Positions 8,118 through 15,896 of a stretch of DNA of 64,000 bases are shown piece by piece (the first letter of the stretch is position 1; each line of letters opens with the position of its first letter). The translations under genes were made by a program, and so were the position numbers. Origin of the DNA: DASQFQ01 sp963811595 (GTDB taxonomy: Bacteria; Actinomycetota; Thermoleophilia; Solirubrobacterales; Solirubrobacteraceae); NCBI GenBank assembly GCA_963811595.1, contig CAWERW010000008.1, positions 124,001-188,000 on the forward strand, in the 5' to 3' direction. The notes under the pieces are model-generated. The model was not told where the DNA came from. It did not search any database and saw only the letters and a program-made list of their open reading frames with translations.

Positions 8118-9255
8118 GCTCGGTGGCGTGGAGAACGGCCTGGGCGCGGTCGACCGCGCCGAGCTTGCCGTAGATGTTGTGCAGGTGCGTGCGCACCGTG
8201 CTCGTGCTGAGCGAGAGCTCGTGGGCGATCTGCTTGTAGACGTAGCCCTTGGCGAGGCGCTTCAGCACCTCGAGCTCGCGGTTGGAGAGCGGGCACGGCT
8301 CGACCGAGCGCGGGCGCTGCGAGGTCGGGTAGGGCAGGTCGTAGAGGACGCTGCGCAGCTCGGCGGGGCCGAAGCCCACGGCGCGGGCGGCGCGGAGCAG
8401 CTCGACGCTCGACACGGGCAGGCCCTGGGAGTAGTGGGCGAGCATGTCGGCGAGGCGGACGAACGCGGCGTCGCCGGCGGCATCGTCGGAGTGGTGGCGC
8501 TCGATCGCGGAGGCGATCGTCTTCGGGAGGTTCCAGCGCCGGGCCAGCACGCCGCCGACCAGCGCGTGGTCGACGCCGAGCTCGCGGCGCTCGTAGTGCA
8601 GGCGCTCCTCGGGGGTGCGCGCGGGGCCGTGGACCTGCTTCGGATAGCCCGGGTAGGCGTGCATGAGCACGAGCTTGCCGACGTCGTGCAGGAGGGCGGT
8701 GACCAGCAGGCGGTCGCGATGCGGGTAGCCGGCCTGGGCGGCGAGGCGGTCGGCGGCGCGCTGCACCGACACCGCGTGGAGGCGGAAGCGCTCGGGCGCC
8801 GCGTCCCATGTCTTGCCGCGCTCGAAGAACTCGAACGTCTCGGCGCTCGCAGCGAGCTGCTGCACCGCCTCGGGTGAAAGCACCTCCACCGCGGTCACGA
8901 CGGACTCGACCTGGCCGCGCTTGGTGCCGTCGAGGCTGTTGGCGAGCCGCAGGACGGCGATCACGAGCGCGACGTCGGACTCGATCGCCCCGACGACCGC
9001 GCTGACCGAGGGGCGCTCCTCGGCGATCAGCGCGAGCAGGCGGTTGCGCGACTCGGCGAGCGCCGGGAACACCTCGAGCGCCTCGAAGGCGGCGGTCAGG
9101 CGCTTGCCGTGACCCTCGTTGTGCGGGCGGCCGACCACGCTCGCCGGGGTTACCGGGCGAGGGCGCGCGCGGGGGACCGCTCGCAGCGGTGACAGGGCAG
9201 GGGGCGTCATCGTCGGTTTGTCGTCCGTCAGGTCAGGTGGTTCTGGCGCGGGCAT
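8104..9255 (-). CDS. HDOD domain protein with C-terminal LuxR-type DNA-binding domain
   Basis: A 383-residue two-domain regulator. Residues about 50-300 are an HDOD domain, a metal-dependent-phosphohydrolase-like signalling fold, with LLALIAEERPSVSAVVGAIE, ALLHDVGKLVLMHAY and SAIERHH. The last 65 residues are a LuxR/GerE helix-turn-helix (LSNRELEVLKRLAKGYVYKQ, then LSLSTSTVRTHLHNIYGKLG). HDOD proteins usually pair with GGDEF or response-regulator domains, so direct fusion to a DNA-binding domain suggests one-component control. The start at 9255 has GAAGG 8 bases upstream. An alternative ATG at 9210 lacks a ribosome-binding site. Confidence 0.8.
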   Translation of the reverse strand: MPAPEPPDLTDDKPTMTPPALSPLRAVPRARPRPVTPASVVGRPHNEGHGKRLTAAFEALEVFPALAESRNRLLALIAEERPSVSAVVGAIESDVALVIAVLRLANSLDGTKRGQVESVVTAVEVLSPEAVQQLAASAETFEFFERGKTWDAAPERFRLHAVSVQRAADRLAAQAGYPHRDRLLVTALLHDVGKLVLMHAYPGYPKQVHGPARTPEERLHYERRELGVDHALVGGVLARRWNLPKTIASAIERHHSDDAAGDAAFVRLADMLAHYSQGLPVSSVELLRAARAVGFGPAELRSVLYDLPYPTSQRPRSVEPCPLSNRELEVLKRLAKGYVYKQIAHELSLSTSTVRTHLHNIYGKLGAVDRAQAVLHATERGWL

Positions 9256-9266
9256 GCAGCCAGCCT

Positions 9267-10617
9267 TCAGCCGGTATCGGCAGCGGTGGACATACGGTTG
9301 AGGACGTCGTCGATCCGGCGCAGCGACTCGTCCCGTCCCAGGAGCCTCAGCGTCTCGAAGATCCCGGGCGAGACGGAGGTGCCCGCGAGCGCCACGCGGA
9401 TCGGCTGGTAGACCTGCCCGGGCTTCGCCTCGGTGCGCTCCAGCACGGCCTGCAGCGCGGATTCCAGGCCCGCCTCGCTCCAGTCGTCGAGCCCCGCCAG
9501 GGCATCGCGCGCCGCCTCGAGCCGCGGCAGCGCCTCCGGCTTGCCGAGCACCTTCTCGCGCGCCTTCGGGTCGTCGATCGGACCGTCGAAGAAAAAGCCG
9601 GCGAGGGGCCAGAACTCGTCGAGCGTCGAGATCTTCTCCTGCGAGATCTCGACCGCGCCGCGCAGATCGCTGCGGCCGGTGCGCTCCTCGAGCCGGGCGG
9701 TGAGGTCGTCGACCGCGAGCTCGCGCACGTAGCGGCCGTTCATGTGGCGCAGCTTCTGCTCGTCGAAGACGGCAGGGGACTTCGACACCCGCTCGAGCGA
9801 GAACGCTTCGATCAGCTCATCCGTCGTGAAGTACTCCTGGGATTCCTCCGTGCCCCAGCCCAAGAGCGCCAGATAGTTGCGCACCGCCTCCGGTAGGTAC
9901 CCGCGATCGCGAAGTTCCTGCACAGAGGCGGCTCCGTGGCGCTTGGAGAGCTTCTTGCCGTCGGGGCCGTGCAGGAGCGGGACGTGGGCGTAGAGCGGCG
10001 GCTCCTCCCCCATCGCCTGCAGGATCAGCAGCTGCTTGGGGGTGTTGGAGTAGTGGTCGGCGCCGCGGATGACGTGGGTGATGCCCATGTCGTGGTCGTC
10101 GACGACGACGGCGAGGTGGTAGAGCGGCGAGCCGTCGGCGCGCGCGATCACGAGGTCGTCCTGGAGCGCGTTCTCGAACGTCGACTCGCCGCGGATGACG
10201 TCCTTGACCGTGGTCGCGCCGTCGTCGGGGACGCGCAGCCGGACGGCGCCCTCCCCCTCGTCCTCGCCGCGGAAGCCGCGGTTGCCGTGCTCCTGCTTCC
10301 AGGCGTCGATCTGCTCGCGGCCGGCGGTCGAGCGGTAGGCGTGGCCGGTGTCGAGCAGGCGCTGCACGACCTCGGCGTGGCGCGCCTGGCGCTGCGGACT
10401 GGTAGACGGCCTCCTCGTCGTGGTCGAGCCCCAGCCACTGCAGCGCCTCGAAGATCTGCTCGACGTTCTCCGGGGTCGACCGCTCGCGGTCGGTGTCCTC
10501 GATCCGGAGCAGGAACTTCCCCCCGTGACGGCGGGCCAGCAGCCAGTTGTACAGTGCCGTCCGCGCACCCCCGATGTGCAGGGCGCCCGTCGGCGAGGGA
10601 GCGAATCGCACGCGCAT
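9267..10617 (-). CDS. gltX: Glutamyl-tRNA synthetase, with a frameshift near 10395
   Basis: Charges tRNA-Glu with glutamate. It begins MRVRFAPSPTGALHIGGART (class I HIGH motif as HIGG) and carries KLSKRHG, the KMSKS-equivalent loop, and the C-terminal anticodon-binding region; about 449 residues. The frame changes at about 10395-10397: the protein reads DEEAVYQS in one frame and QRQARHAEVV in another, consistent with one extra G/C base. Because gltX is normally essential, a sequencing or assembly error is the simplest explanation. It is divergent from nfo, with 40 bases between starts. Confidence 0.88.
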
Positions 10618-10654
10618 CTGGACACAGCATGCCACGTGGCGCGGGCGTCCAGAT
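10616..10654. promoter_or_regulatory. Nested palindrome between divergent gltX and nfo
   Basis: ATCTGGAC at 10616-10623 and GTCCAGAT at 10647-10654 form perfect 8-base inverted arms. Between them, almost exactly on the same centre, lies the perfect palindrome CCACGTGG (10632-10639). The outer left arm overlaps the gltX start codon, and the right arm ends 3 bases before the nfo ATG. It looks like a two-layer operator serving both genes, though palindromes occur by chance in GC-rich DNA. Confidence 0.35.
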
Positions 10655-10657
10655 TCC

Positions 10658-11524
10658 ATGCTCATCGGTGCACACGTCTCCCCGGCCGGCGGTCCCGCGA
10701 ATGCGGTGCAACGCGGCGTGGAGCGCGGCTGCCGGGCGATTCAGTTCTTCAACCAGTCACCCCGGGCGTGGCGGCCGCGTGTGTATTCGGACGACGAGGT
10801 CGCGGCGTTCCGGTCGGCGGTCGACGAGTCCGAGATCGACGCCGTCCTGATCCACGCGGTCTACCTGCTCAACTGCGCGTCGGAGGACGCCGAGATCCGC
10901 GGGAAGTCGCTGACCGCGCTGACCGCGGCGCTGCAGGCCGGCGACGCGCTGGGGGCGATGGGCGTCGTGTTGCATCCGGGGTCGGCTCTGAAGGACGGCG
11001 GGCCGGTCGATGCTGCGATCGCGCGCGCGGCGGAGACGATCGCGGAGGCGCTCGCGGAGTCCGCGAACTGCCCGCTGCACCTGGAGGACACCGCGGGCGC
11101 GGGCGGGACGCTGGGGCGCTCGTTCGAGGAGCTCGCGGAGCTGATCTCGCAGGCGGGCGGCGGCAAGCGGCTGGGCGTGTGCCTGGACTCCTGCCACCTG
11201 CTCGCGTCTGGCTATGACGTGAGCACGGCCGACGGGCTGGGCGCGGTCCTCGACGACTTCGACTCCGTGGTCGGCCTCGACCGGCTCGCCTCGCTGCACT
11301 TCAACGACTCGGCCACGCCGCTGGGCTCCAACGTCGACCGCCACGCGCCCCCCGGCGAGGGCCACCTCGGCCGCGAGGGCTGCGCGGCGTTCCTGTCCGA
11401 GCCGCGCTTCGAGGGGATGCCGGTGATCCTCGAGGGCCCCGGTCTGGAGGGCAAGGGGATCATCGCGGAGGACATCGCGTTCGCGGGCGAGCTGCGCGAG
11501 GAAGGCCGCGCGGCCCGCCGCTAG
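10658..11524 (+). CDS. nfo: Endonuclease IV (AP endonuclease)
   Basis: A 288-residue zinc-dependent AP endonuclease of base-excision repair. It starts MLIGAHVSPAGG and has the AP-endonuclease-2 family landmarks AIQFFNQSPRAW, VLHPGS, LHLEDTAGAG, LGVCLDSCHLLASGYD, HFNDSATPLGSNVDRHAPPG and VILEGPG. The conserved His, Glu and Asp residues in these motifs are the expected trinuclear zinc ligands. The length is normal for the family. It converges on an Arg-rich secreted protein gene with a shared CTAG stop. Confidence 0.93.
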   Translation: MLIGAHVSPAGGPANAVQRGVERGCRAIQFFNQSPRAWRPRVYSDDEVAAFRSAVDESEIDAVLIHAVYLLNCASEDAEIRGKSLTALTAALQAGDALGAMGVVLHPGSALKDGGPVDAAIARAAETIAEALAESANCPLHLEDTAGAGGTLGRSFEELAELISQAGGGKRLGVCLDSCHLLASGYDVSTADGLGAVLDDFDSVVGLDRLASLHFNDSATPLGSNVDRHAPPGEGHLGREGCAAFLSEPRFEGMPVILEGPGLEGKGIIAEDIAFAGELREEGRAARR

Positions 11525-12108
11525 CGCCGCAGGCGCACGCGCCGCGTGACCCGCACCCGCCGCTGGGCGGCGTCGACCGCCTGGGAGCGGATCGTGAGCG
11601 GGAGCCGGCGCATCCGCGCGCGCCGCATGCGGCGGATGCCGCGGCGCGCCTTGCGGTTGACGACCACCCTCACGGTCCGCGGCCGCCCGGCGCGCAGGCG
11701 CACGGTGCGCCGGCCGATCACCGTGGCGCGGCGCGCGATGCGCAGCCGCCGCGCGGTCCGCCGGTTGATCGAGAGCCGCGTGGTGCTGCGGCAGGCGTGG
11801 CTGCAGGTCAGCCGCAGCCGCAGGCCTCGGCGGCGCACGGAGCGGGAGGTCTGCCGGCGGAGGACACGCAGCGTGTACCGGAACGGCTTCGGCTGCACGG
11901 TCGGCTCCGGAGTGGGCGAGGTCGTCGGTGTCGCGGTGGCCGTCGACGTCGCGGTCGGCGTGGGCTGCTCGTAGCCGTAGCCGTTGTAGCCATAGCCGTA
12001 GCCGCCCTTGCTCGCTGACGGCCGAGGCGCGGCCAGCATGGCGGCGCCCAGCACGAAGATCACGGTGAGCCCTCCCAGTCGCACCCACCTGCGCGCTCCA
12101 CCGCTCAT
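11521..12108 (-). CDS. Secreted Arg-rich protein with Gly-Tyr and Pro-Thr linkers (paralogue of 18571-19158)
   Basis: A 195-residue protein. Residues 1-33 are a signal peptide, 35-48 are a Gly/Tyr stretch (GGYGYGYNGYGYE), and 49-73 a Thr/Pro linker. Residues about 77-195 are an extremely basic beta-type domain with a C-x3-C pair (Cys102, Cys106) and the run KARRGIRRMRRAR at 153-165. A protein of identical length and co-linear layout is encoded at 18571-19158. The same style of C-terminal domain ends the GH-like protein at 15897. The function is unknown; a cell-surface binding role is plausible. ATG at 12108 follows GGAGGAGG. Confidence 0.65.
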   Translation of the reverse strand: MSGGARRWVRLGGLTVIFVLGAAMLAAPRPSASKGGYGYGYNGYGYEQPTPTATSTATATPTTSPTPEPTVQPKPFRYTLRVLRRQTSRSVRRRGLRLRLTCSHACRSTTRLSINRRTARRLRIARRATVIGRRTVRLRAGRPRTVRVVVNRKARRGIRRMRRARMRRLPLTIRSQAVDAAQRRVRVTRRVRLRR

Positions 12109-12131
12109 CTCGCCGCCTCCTCCGCCGCTCA

Positions 12132-12160
12132 GCGTCCGTGCGAATACCTAACACGGACGC
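12132..12160. promoter_or_regulatory. Operator-like dyad with a -10-like hexamer in its spacer
   Basis: GCGTCCGTG (12132-12140) and CACGGACGC (12152-12160) are perfect 9-base inverted arms around an 11-base AT-richer spacer. On the minus strand the spacer reads TTAGGTATTCG, containing TAGGTAT, a plausible -10 for the Arg-rich secreted protein gene that starts at 12108. A dimeric repressor here would occlude the promoter. A hairpin in the leader is the alternative reading. Confidence 0.45.
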
Positions 12161-12243
12161 GCGGGCGCGTGGAGATTTCTTGCGCGCTCAGGAGAGACTG
12201 AGCCCGCCGAGCCGCCGCCGGTGCGGCTAGGCTCCCGGCCGGG

Positions 12244-13853
12244 ATGGCGTTCTGCGACCAGTGCGGCCACAAGCTGGAGGACCGCGCACGCTTCTGTCCG
12301 AATTGCGGCGCCCCCCGCGGGGCAACGGAACCCGCCCCCGCGCCGCCGGAGCCGCCAGCCGCGCCGGAGCCGCCCGAACCGGCGCCGACGGCGCCCGAGC
12401 CGGTACGAGAGCCAGAACCGGAGCAAGAACCCGAACCCGAACCCGAACCCGAACCCGAACCGGAGCCCACGCCCGAGCCCGAGCCCGAGCCCGAGACCGG
12501 CCGACGTGGTGCGGCGGGTCGACCGGAGGAAGGCGAGGGGCTAGGTGGGGCCTCCGGGCGACCCGACGCACCACGGCGGCCCGGCGCCGAGTCCCAGCCG
12601 GAGCCCGAGCCGGAACCCGAGCCGAGCAGCCCGAGCCCCACCGCTCCGCGCCCGCGCAGGCGGAGCTCGTCGACCAGCTCGGCAAGCTCGGGCAGACGCC
12701 GGCGGTCGTCGCGGCCGGGGTGATCGGCGTCGGGACGTTCGTGGTCGTGCTGATCGCCGGGTTCATCCTCGCCGCGCTGCCCGACGCGTCGCTGATCGGC
12801 TTCCTCGGCGCCGACGCCGGCTACGTCGAGGAGGCGTTCCGGCAGATGGTCCAGCTCGTGCTGGCGGGCTTCGAGAACGACGCGCTGTTCGACGCCTTCC
12901 GCAACACGAGCCGGGTCGCGCCCGGGCTGTTCGCGCTCGTGCCCGTGCTCACCGCCCTCTACCTCGCACGCGCGCAGCTGACCCGCCTGCAGCAGTCGAG
13001 CCTCGGCGTGCGGCTCGGCGTCGCCGCCGGCGGCGCGTTCGTGTTCGCGCTGCTGATGATCGTCCCGGCGCTGCTGACCGGTGACCTCGGCGCCGACGTC
13101 GGCCAGACCTTCGGCTACGGCCTCCTGTGGGCCCTCGTCGGCTCGCTGACCGGCACCCTGCTCGCCGCGCCCCCCGCAGGCGCGACCGACCGCGTCCCCC
13201 CGAAGGGCCGCGTGTTCGCCGACGCGGCGCTGACCGCGCTCAAGCCGCTCGGGCTCGCGCTGCTCGTCACCACGGCGCTCGGCACGGCGGTCTGGCTCGT
13301 CAACGTCGCCACCGACTCCGACACGCGCGGGAGCCGCTCGCTGCCGATCGCGCTCGTCGACACCGCGCTGTACGCGGTCGACCACGGCGTCCACACGTTC
13401 GAGCTCGGCACGCTCGCCGCGTTCGAGCGCCGCTCGCTCGAGCCCGCCGTGCTCTCGCTCCCGCTGCCCGCCGAGGAGCCGGAGGAGATCATCGGCACCA
13501 GCAGCGAGACGTTCCGCCTCTTCGCCTACCGCGACGGCGCGAGCGCGATCGTCTTCCTGCTCATGCTCGTCGTCCTGATCGGGATCACGGTCAGCGCCGC
13601 CCTGTTCGCGGGCTTCACCGTCGCGCGCGACCGCGCCGCGGCGACGCCCGTGCTCGGCGCGGCGTGGGGCGCGCTCGTCGGGCCGGTGTGGGCGGTCGCG
13701 CTGGCGATCGTCAACGCGCTGCTGCAGGACACGCTGTTCGGCCACGCGCAGGGCGAGAGCGTGTTCGGGATCGTGCTCGTACTCGGCGCCCTCATCGGGG
13801 CGCTGGGCGGGTACCTCGCGGCCCGCGCGGCTACGCCGCCCGCAGCCGCCTGA
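12244..13853 (+). CDS. Zinc-ribbon membrane protein with Pro-Glu repeat linker, frameshift near 12647
   Basis: The first 25 residues form a zinc ribbon (Cys4, Cys7, Cys18, Cys21: FCDQCGH then FCPNCGAP). A long Pro-Glu repeat follows. The C-terminal 370 residues, in another frame, contain about eight hydrophobic segments starting VVAAGVIGVGTFVVVLIAGF. Restoring one C in the CTCCGCG at 12643-12649 joins the frames into one 536-residue protein (TAP-APAQAELVDQLGKL). A cytoplasmic zinc ribbon plus membrane domain is a common actinobacterial architecture of unknown function. A large inverted repeat interrupts the Pro-Glu tract. Confidence 0.65.
12415..12497 (+). repeat. Pro-Glu coding tandem repeat
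   Basis: A run of GAACCC/GAGCCC hexamers encodes an (Glu-Pro)n stretch in the zinc-ribbon protein. It resumes for a few units at 12598-12628 after an interrupting inverted repeat. Such tracts form stiff extended linkers and are prone to length change. Confidence 0.8.
12499..12581. repeat. 31-base inverted repeat with a 21-base loop inside the Pro-Glu tract
   Basis: Left arm 12499-12529 (starts GGCCGACGTGGTGCGG) and right arm 12551-12581 (ends GCACCACGGCGGCC) are complementary at 28 of 31 positions. They are separated by the 21 bases 12530-12550. The segment replaces the otherwise regular Glu-Pro coding repeat on both sides. It has no coding reason to be self-complementary. It may be a mobile palindromic unit or an assembly fold-back. 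Confidence 0.65.
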
Positions 13854-14511
13854 CGCCGAACCCGACGAGCCCGCCGAGCGCAAGGCCGAGCACGATCGCC
13901 ATCCCGAGCTCGCCCGAGCCGCCGTCGCCGCCGCCCGACGAGCCGAGGCCGGCCGTGTCGCCCGGATCGGCCGTCTCAGCCGCCTCCGGGGTCGCGGTCG
14001 GCGTCGCCTCGGGGATGACCTCGCCCGTCACCTGGAGGTCGATCCGCGTGTCGAACTGCTCGGCCGGCGGGTTGTCGCCGGAGAAGTCGGCGGCCACGGA
14101 GACGTAGTAGGTACCCGGCTCGGAGTAGAGGGCGTCGGTCGTGCCGCCGTCGTCCTCCCCCACCGTCTGGCCCTCGACGCGCAGCGACGCGCTGCGGTCC
14201 GCCTGGCCGTACGGCTCGGTCTGCTCGCCGTCGAAGCTGTCCTTCTCGCGCAGCGGCGAGTAGAGCGCGAGCTTCATGAACAGGCTGCCCTCGGTCCGCC
14301 CCGAGACCGTCAGCCCGGTGGTCAGCTTCTGCCCCGGCTTCAGGTTCACGGCGTAGAAGAGCTGCTCGCCGCCGCGCAGCGTGTCCTGGTAGCGCCCCGG
14401 CTCGAGCACCGGCGCGTCGTTGAACGACCCGCCGCCGGCGATCGGCGACTGCGCCGACGCCGGCGCCGCCAGGGCGCCGAGCAGCACGAGCGCCAGCACG
14501 GCGCGCCTCAC
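13831..14511 (-). CDS. Secreted single-pass membrane protein paired with the VWA protein
   Basis: A 226-residue protein starting at GTG 14511, which overlaps the stop of the VWA gene as GTGA. It has a signal peptide cleaved at ASAQ, an extracytoplasmic beta-rich domain (FNDAPVLEPGRYQDTLRGGE, then AVNLKPGQKL, then PGTYYVSVAAD) resembling bacterial pre-peptidase C-terminal domains, a Thr/Pro/Glu linker, and a C-terminal helix (AIVLGLALGGLVGFGV) with a basic end. The VWA protein has a similar non-VWA half, so the two probably act together at the cell surface. The last 23 bases overlap the convergent zinc-ribbon gene. Confidence 0.6.
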   Translation of the reverse strand: MRRAVLALVLLGALAAPASAQSPIAGGGSFNDAPVLEPGRYQDTLRGGEQLFYAVNLKPGQKLTTGLTVSGRTEGSLFMKLALYSPLREKDSFDGEQTEPYGQADRSASLRVEGQTVGEDDGGTTDALYSEPGTYYVSVAADFSGDNPPAEQFDTRIDLQVTGEVIPEATPTATPEAAETADPGDTAGLGSSGGGDGGSGELGMAIVLGLALGGLVGFGVRRLRAA

Positions 14512-15770
14512 GGCCGCCTCCGCCCCGCGGCCGCGCCGCCCGCCACCAGCCCGACGACGATCCCGCCGACACCGCCGGCCAGGAGCACGATGTCGCTCGC
14601 GCCCTCCTCGTCGTCGCCCGCTTCGGGATCGGCCGCCGGCCGATCGTCCGGGTCCTGCTCCTTCGCCGGCGCACCGATCACCTTGCCGGTCACGCGCACC
14701 GCGAGCTCCACCGGGTACGGGCCGCTCTGGCCCGGCGCCGGATCGGCCTCGAGCTTGTAGAACATCCGCCCCACGGGCGGCTCGCGCAGGTCGTCCTCCT
14801 CGACGTCGTGCTGGATGATCGCCGTCAGCACGTCGTCGGAGTTGGTCGCGGCGTCGCTGTCGGCGAACTCCAGCGATTCGCTCTGCAGCTCGGTCTTGAA
14901 GACCGCCGGGATGCCCGCGTCGGAGTCCGGCAGCGTCGCGCTGATCGAGATCGACTGCCCCGCCCCGACCTTGAACGAGAACCACGACGGGCCACTCGGC
15001 GACACCTCGGTCACGTACTGCCCGGCCCCGTAGAGCTTGGCCTGCGCCGGGTCGGGCACGCCCTCGAGCGCCTTGCCGACCGTCACGTAGGGCCGCAGCG
15101 CCCGCGCCGTCAGCGAGCGCAGCTGGCTCCCGAGCTCGTCCGCGTTGTCGGCGTCGACGTAGCGCCCGCCGCCCGCGTCGGCGATGCACTGCAGCTGGCG
15201 CCGCGCGCTCTCCTTGACCTGGAACCCGACCGCCTGGATCTTCAGCGCCACGCCGCCCTTGGCGAGATCGCGCGCGACCCCGCACGGCGCCGGCGGCGCG
15301 CAGTTGTCGCCGCCGTCGCTGACCAGCACGACCGTCTTCTGCTTCGCGGTCCCGAGGTCCTTGGCCGCCCCCTGCAGCGACGCCCCGATCGGCGTGAACC
15401 CGCGCGGCTGGAGCGCGCCGATCGCCGACTTGAGCGCGGGGCGGTCGAGCGGCGCCACCGGCGCGACGAGCTTCGTGTCCGCGCAGCCCGCCGCCTTGCC
15501 GGTCCCGCTGACCTCCGAGCCGTACACGCGCAGGCCGACCTTGGCGTCGTCGGGCAGCTCGTCGACCAGCGTGTTGAGCGCCGCCTTGGCCGCGGCGAAC
15601 TTCGGGCGGCCCGAGCCGTCGTCGTCCTTCATCGACTTCGACGCGTCGACGACCAGGATCACCGCGGCGTCCTTGCTCGGCGCCGGCTGCGTCTGGGCGT
15701 GCGCGCCCACGGGCACGAGCAGCAGAGCGAGCGTCCCCAGGGCCCCCGCGGCGAAACGACACCGGCGCAT
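14508..15770 (-). CDS. Secreted VWA domain protein with C-terminal membrane anchor
   Basis: A 420-residue protein with a signal peptide (cleaved near VGAHA-QT). The von Willebrand A domain spans about residues 35-225 with an intact MIDAS start DASKS (42-46), the Thr motif GFTPIGASL and VVLVSDGGDNC. A beta domain about 235-370 resembles its partner at 13831. An acidic linker and a terminal helix follow. Intact MIDAS residues imply divalent-cation-dependent binding of a protein or glycan partner outside the membrane. The ATG at 15770 is chosen because the signal peptide starts there. It is first of a two-gene operon. Confidence 0.75.
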   Translation of the reverse strand: MRRCRFAAGALGTLALLLVPVGAHAQTQPAPSKDAAVILVVDASKSMKDDDGSGRPKFAAAKAALNTLVDELPDDAKVGLRVYGSEVSGTGKAAGCADTKLVAPVAPLDRPALKSAIGALQPRGFTPIGASLQGAAKDLGTAKQKTVVLVSDGGDNCAPPAPCGVARDLAKGGVALKIQAVGFQVKESARRQLQCIADAGGGRYVDADNADELGSQLRSLTARALRPYVTVGKALEGVPDPAQAKLYGAGQYVTEVSPSGPSWFSFKVGAGQSISISATLPDSDAGIPAVFKTELQSESLEFADSDAATNSDDVLTAIIQHDVEEDDLREPPVGRMFYKLEADPAPGQSGPYPVELAVRVTGKVIGAPAKEQDPDDRPAADPEAGDDEEGASDIVLLAGGVGGIVVGLVAGGAAAGRRRP

Positions 15771-15896
15771 CCGGAGCCGAGGGTACCGGAGGGCACCGAC
15801 GGCCATGTCCGGAAGGCGACCAGCCGCGCCGCCACGCCGCGAACCCCGGCCCAGTGCGCTGGACCGGCGCACGGTGGATCGGGGAGGATCGACGGC

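Noticed and set aside
12415..12630. Short regular repeats that could suggest a CRISPR or tandem regulatory array
   Set aside because: The 6-base units encode Glu-Pro in frame with the zinc ribbon and have no spacers of constant length.
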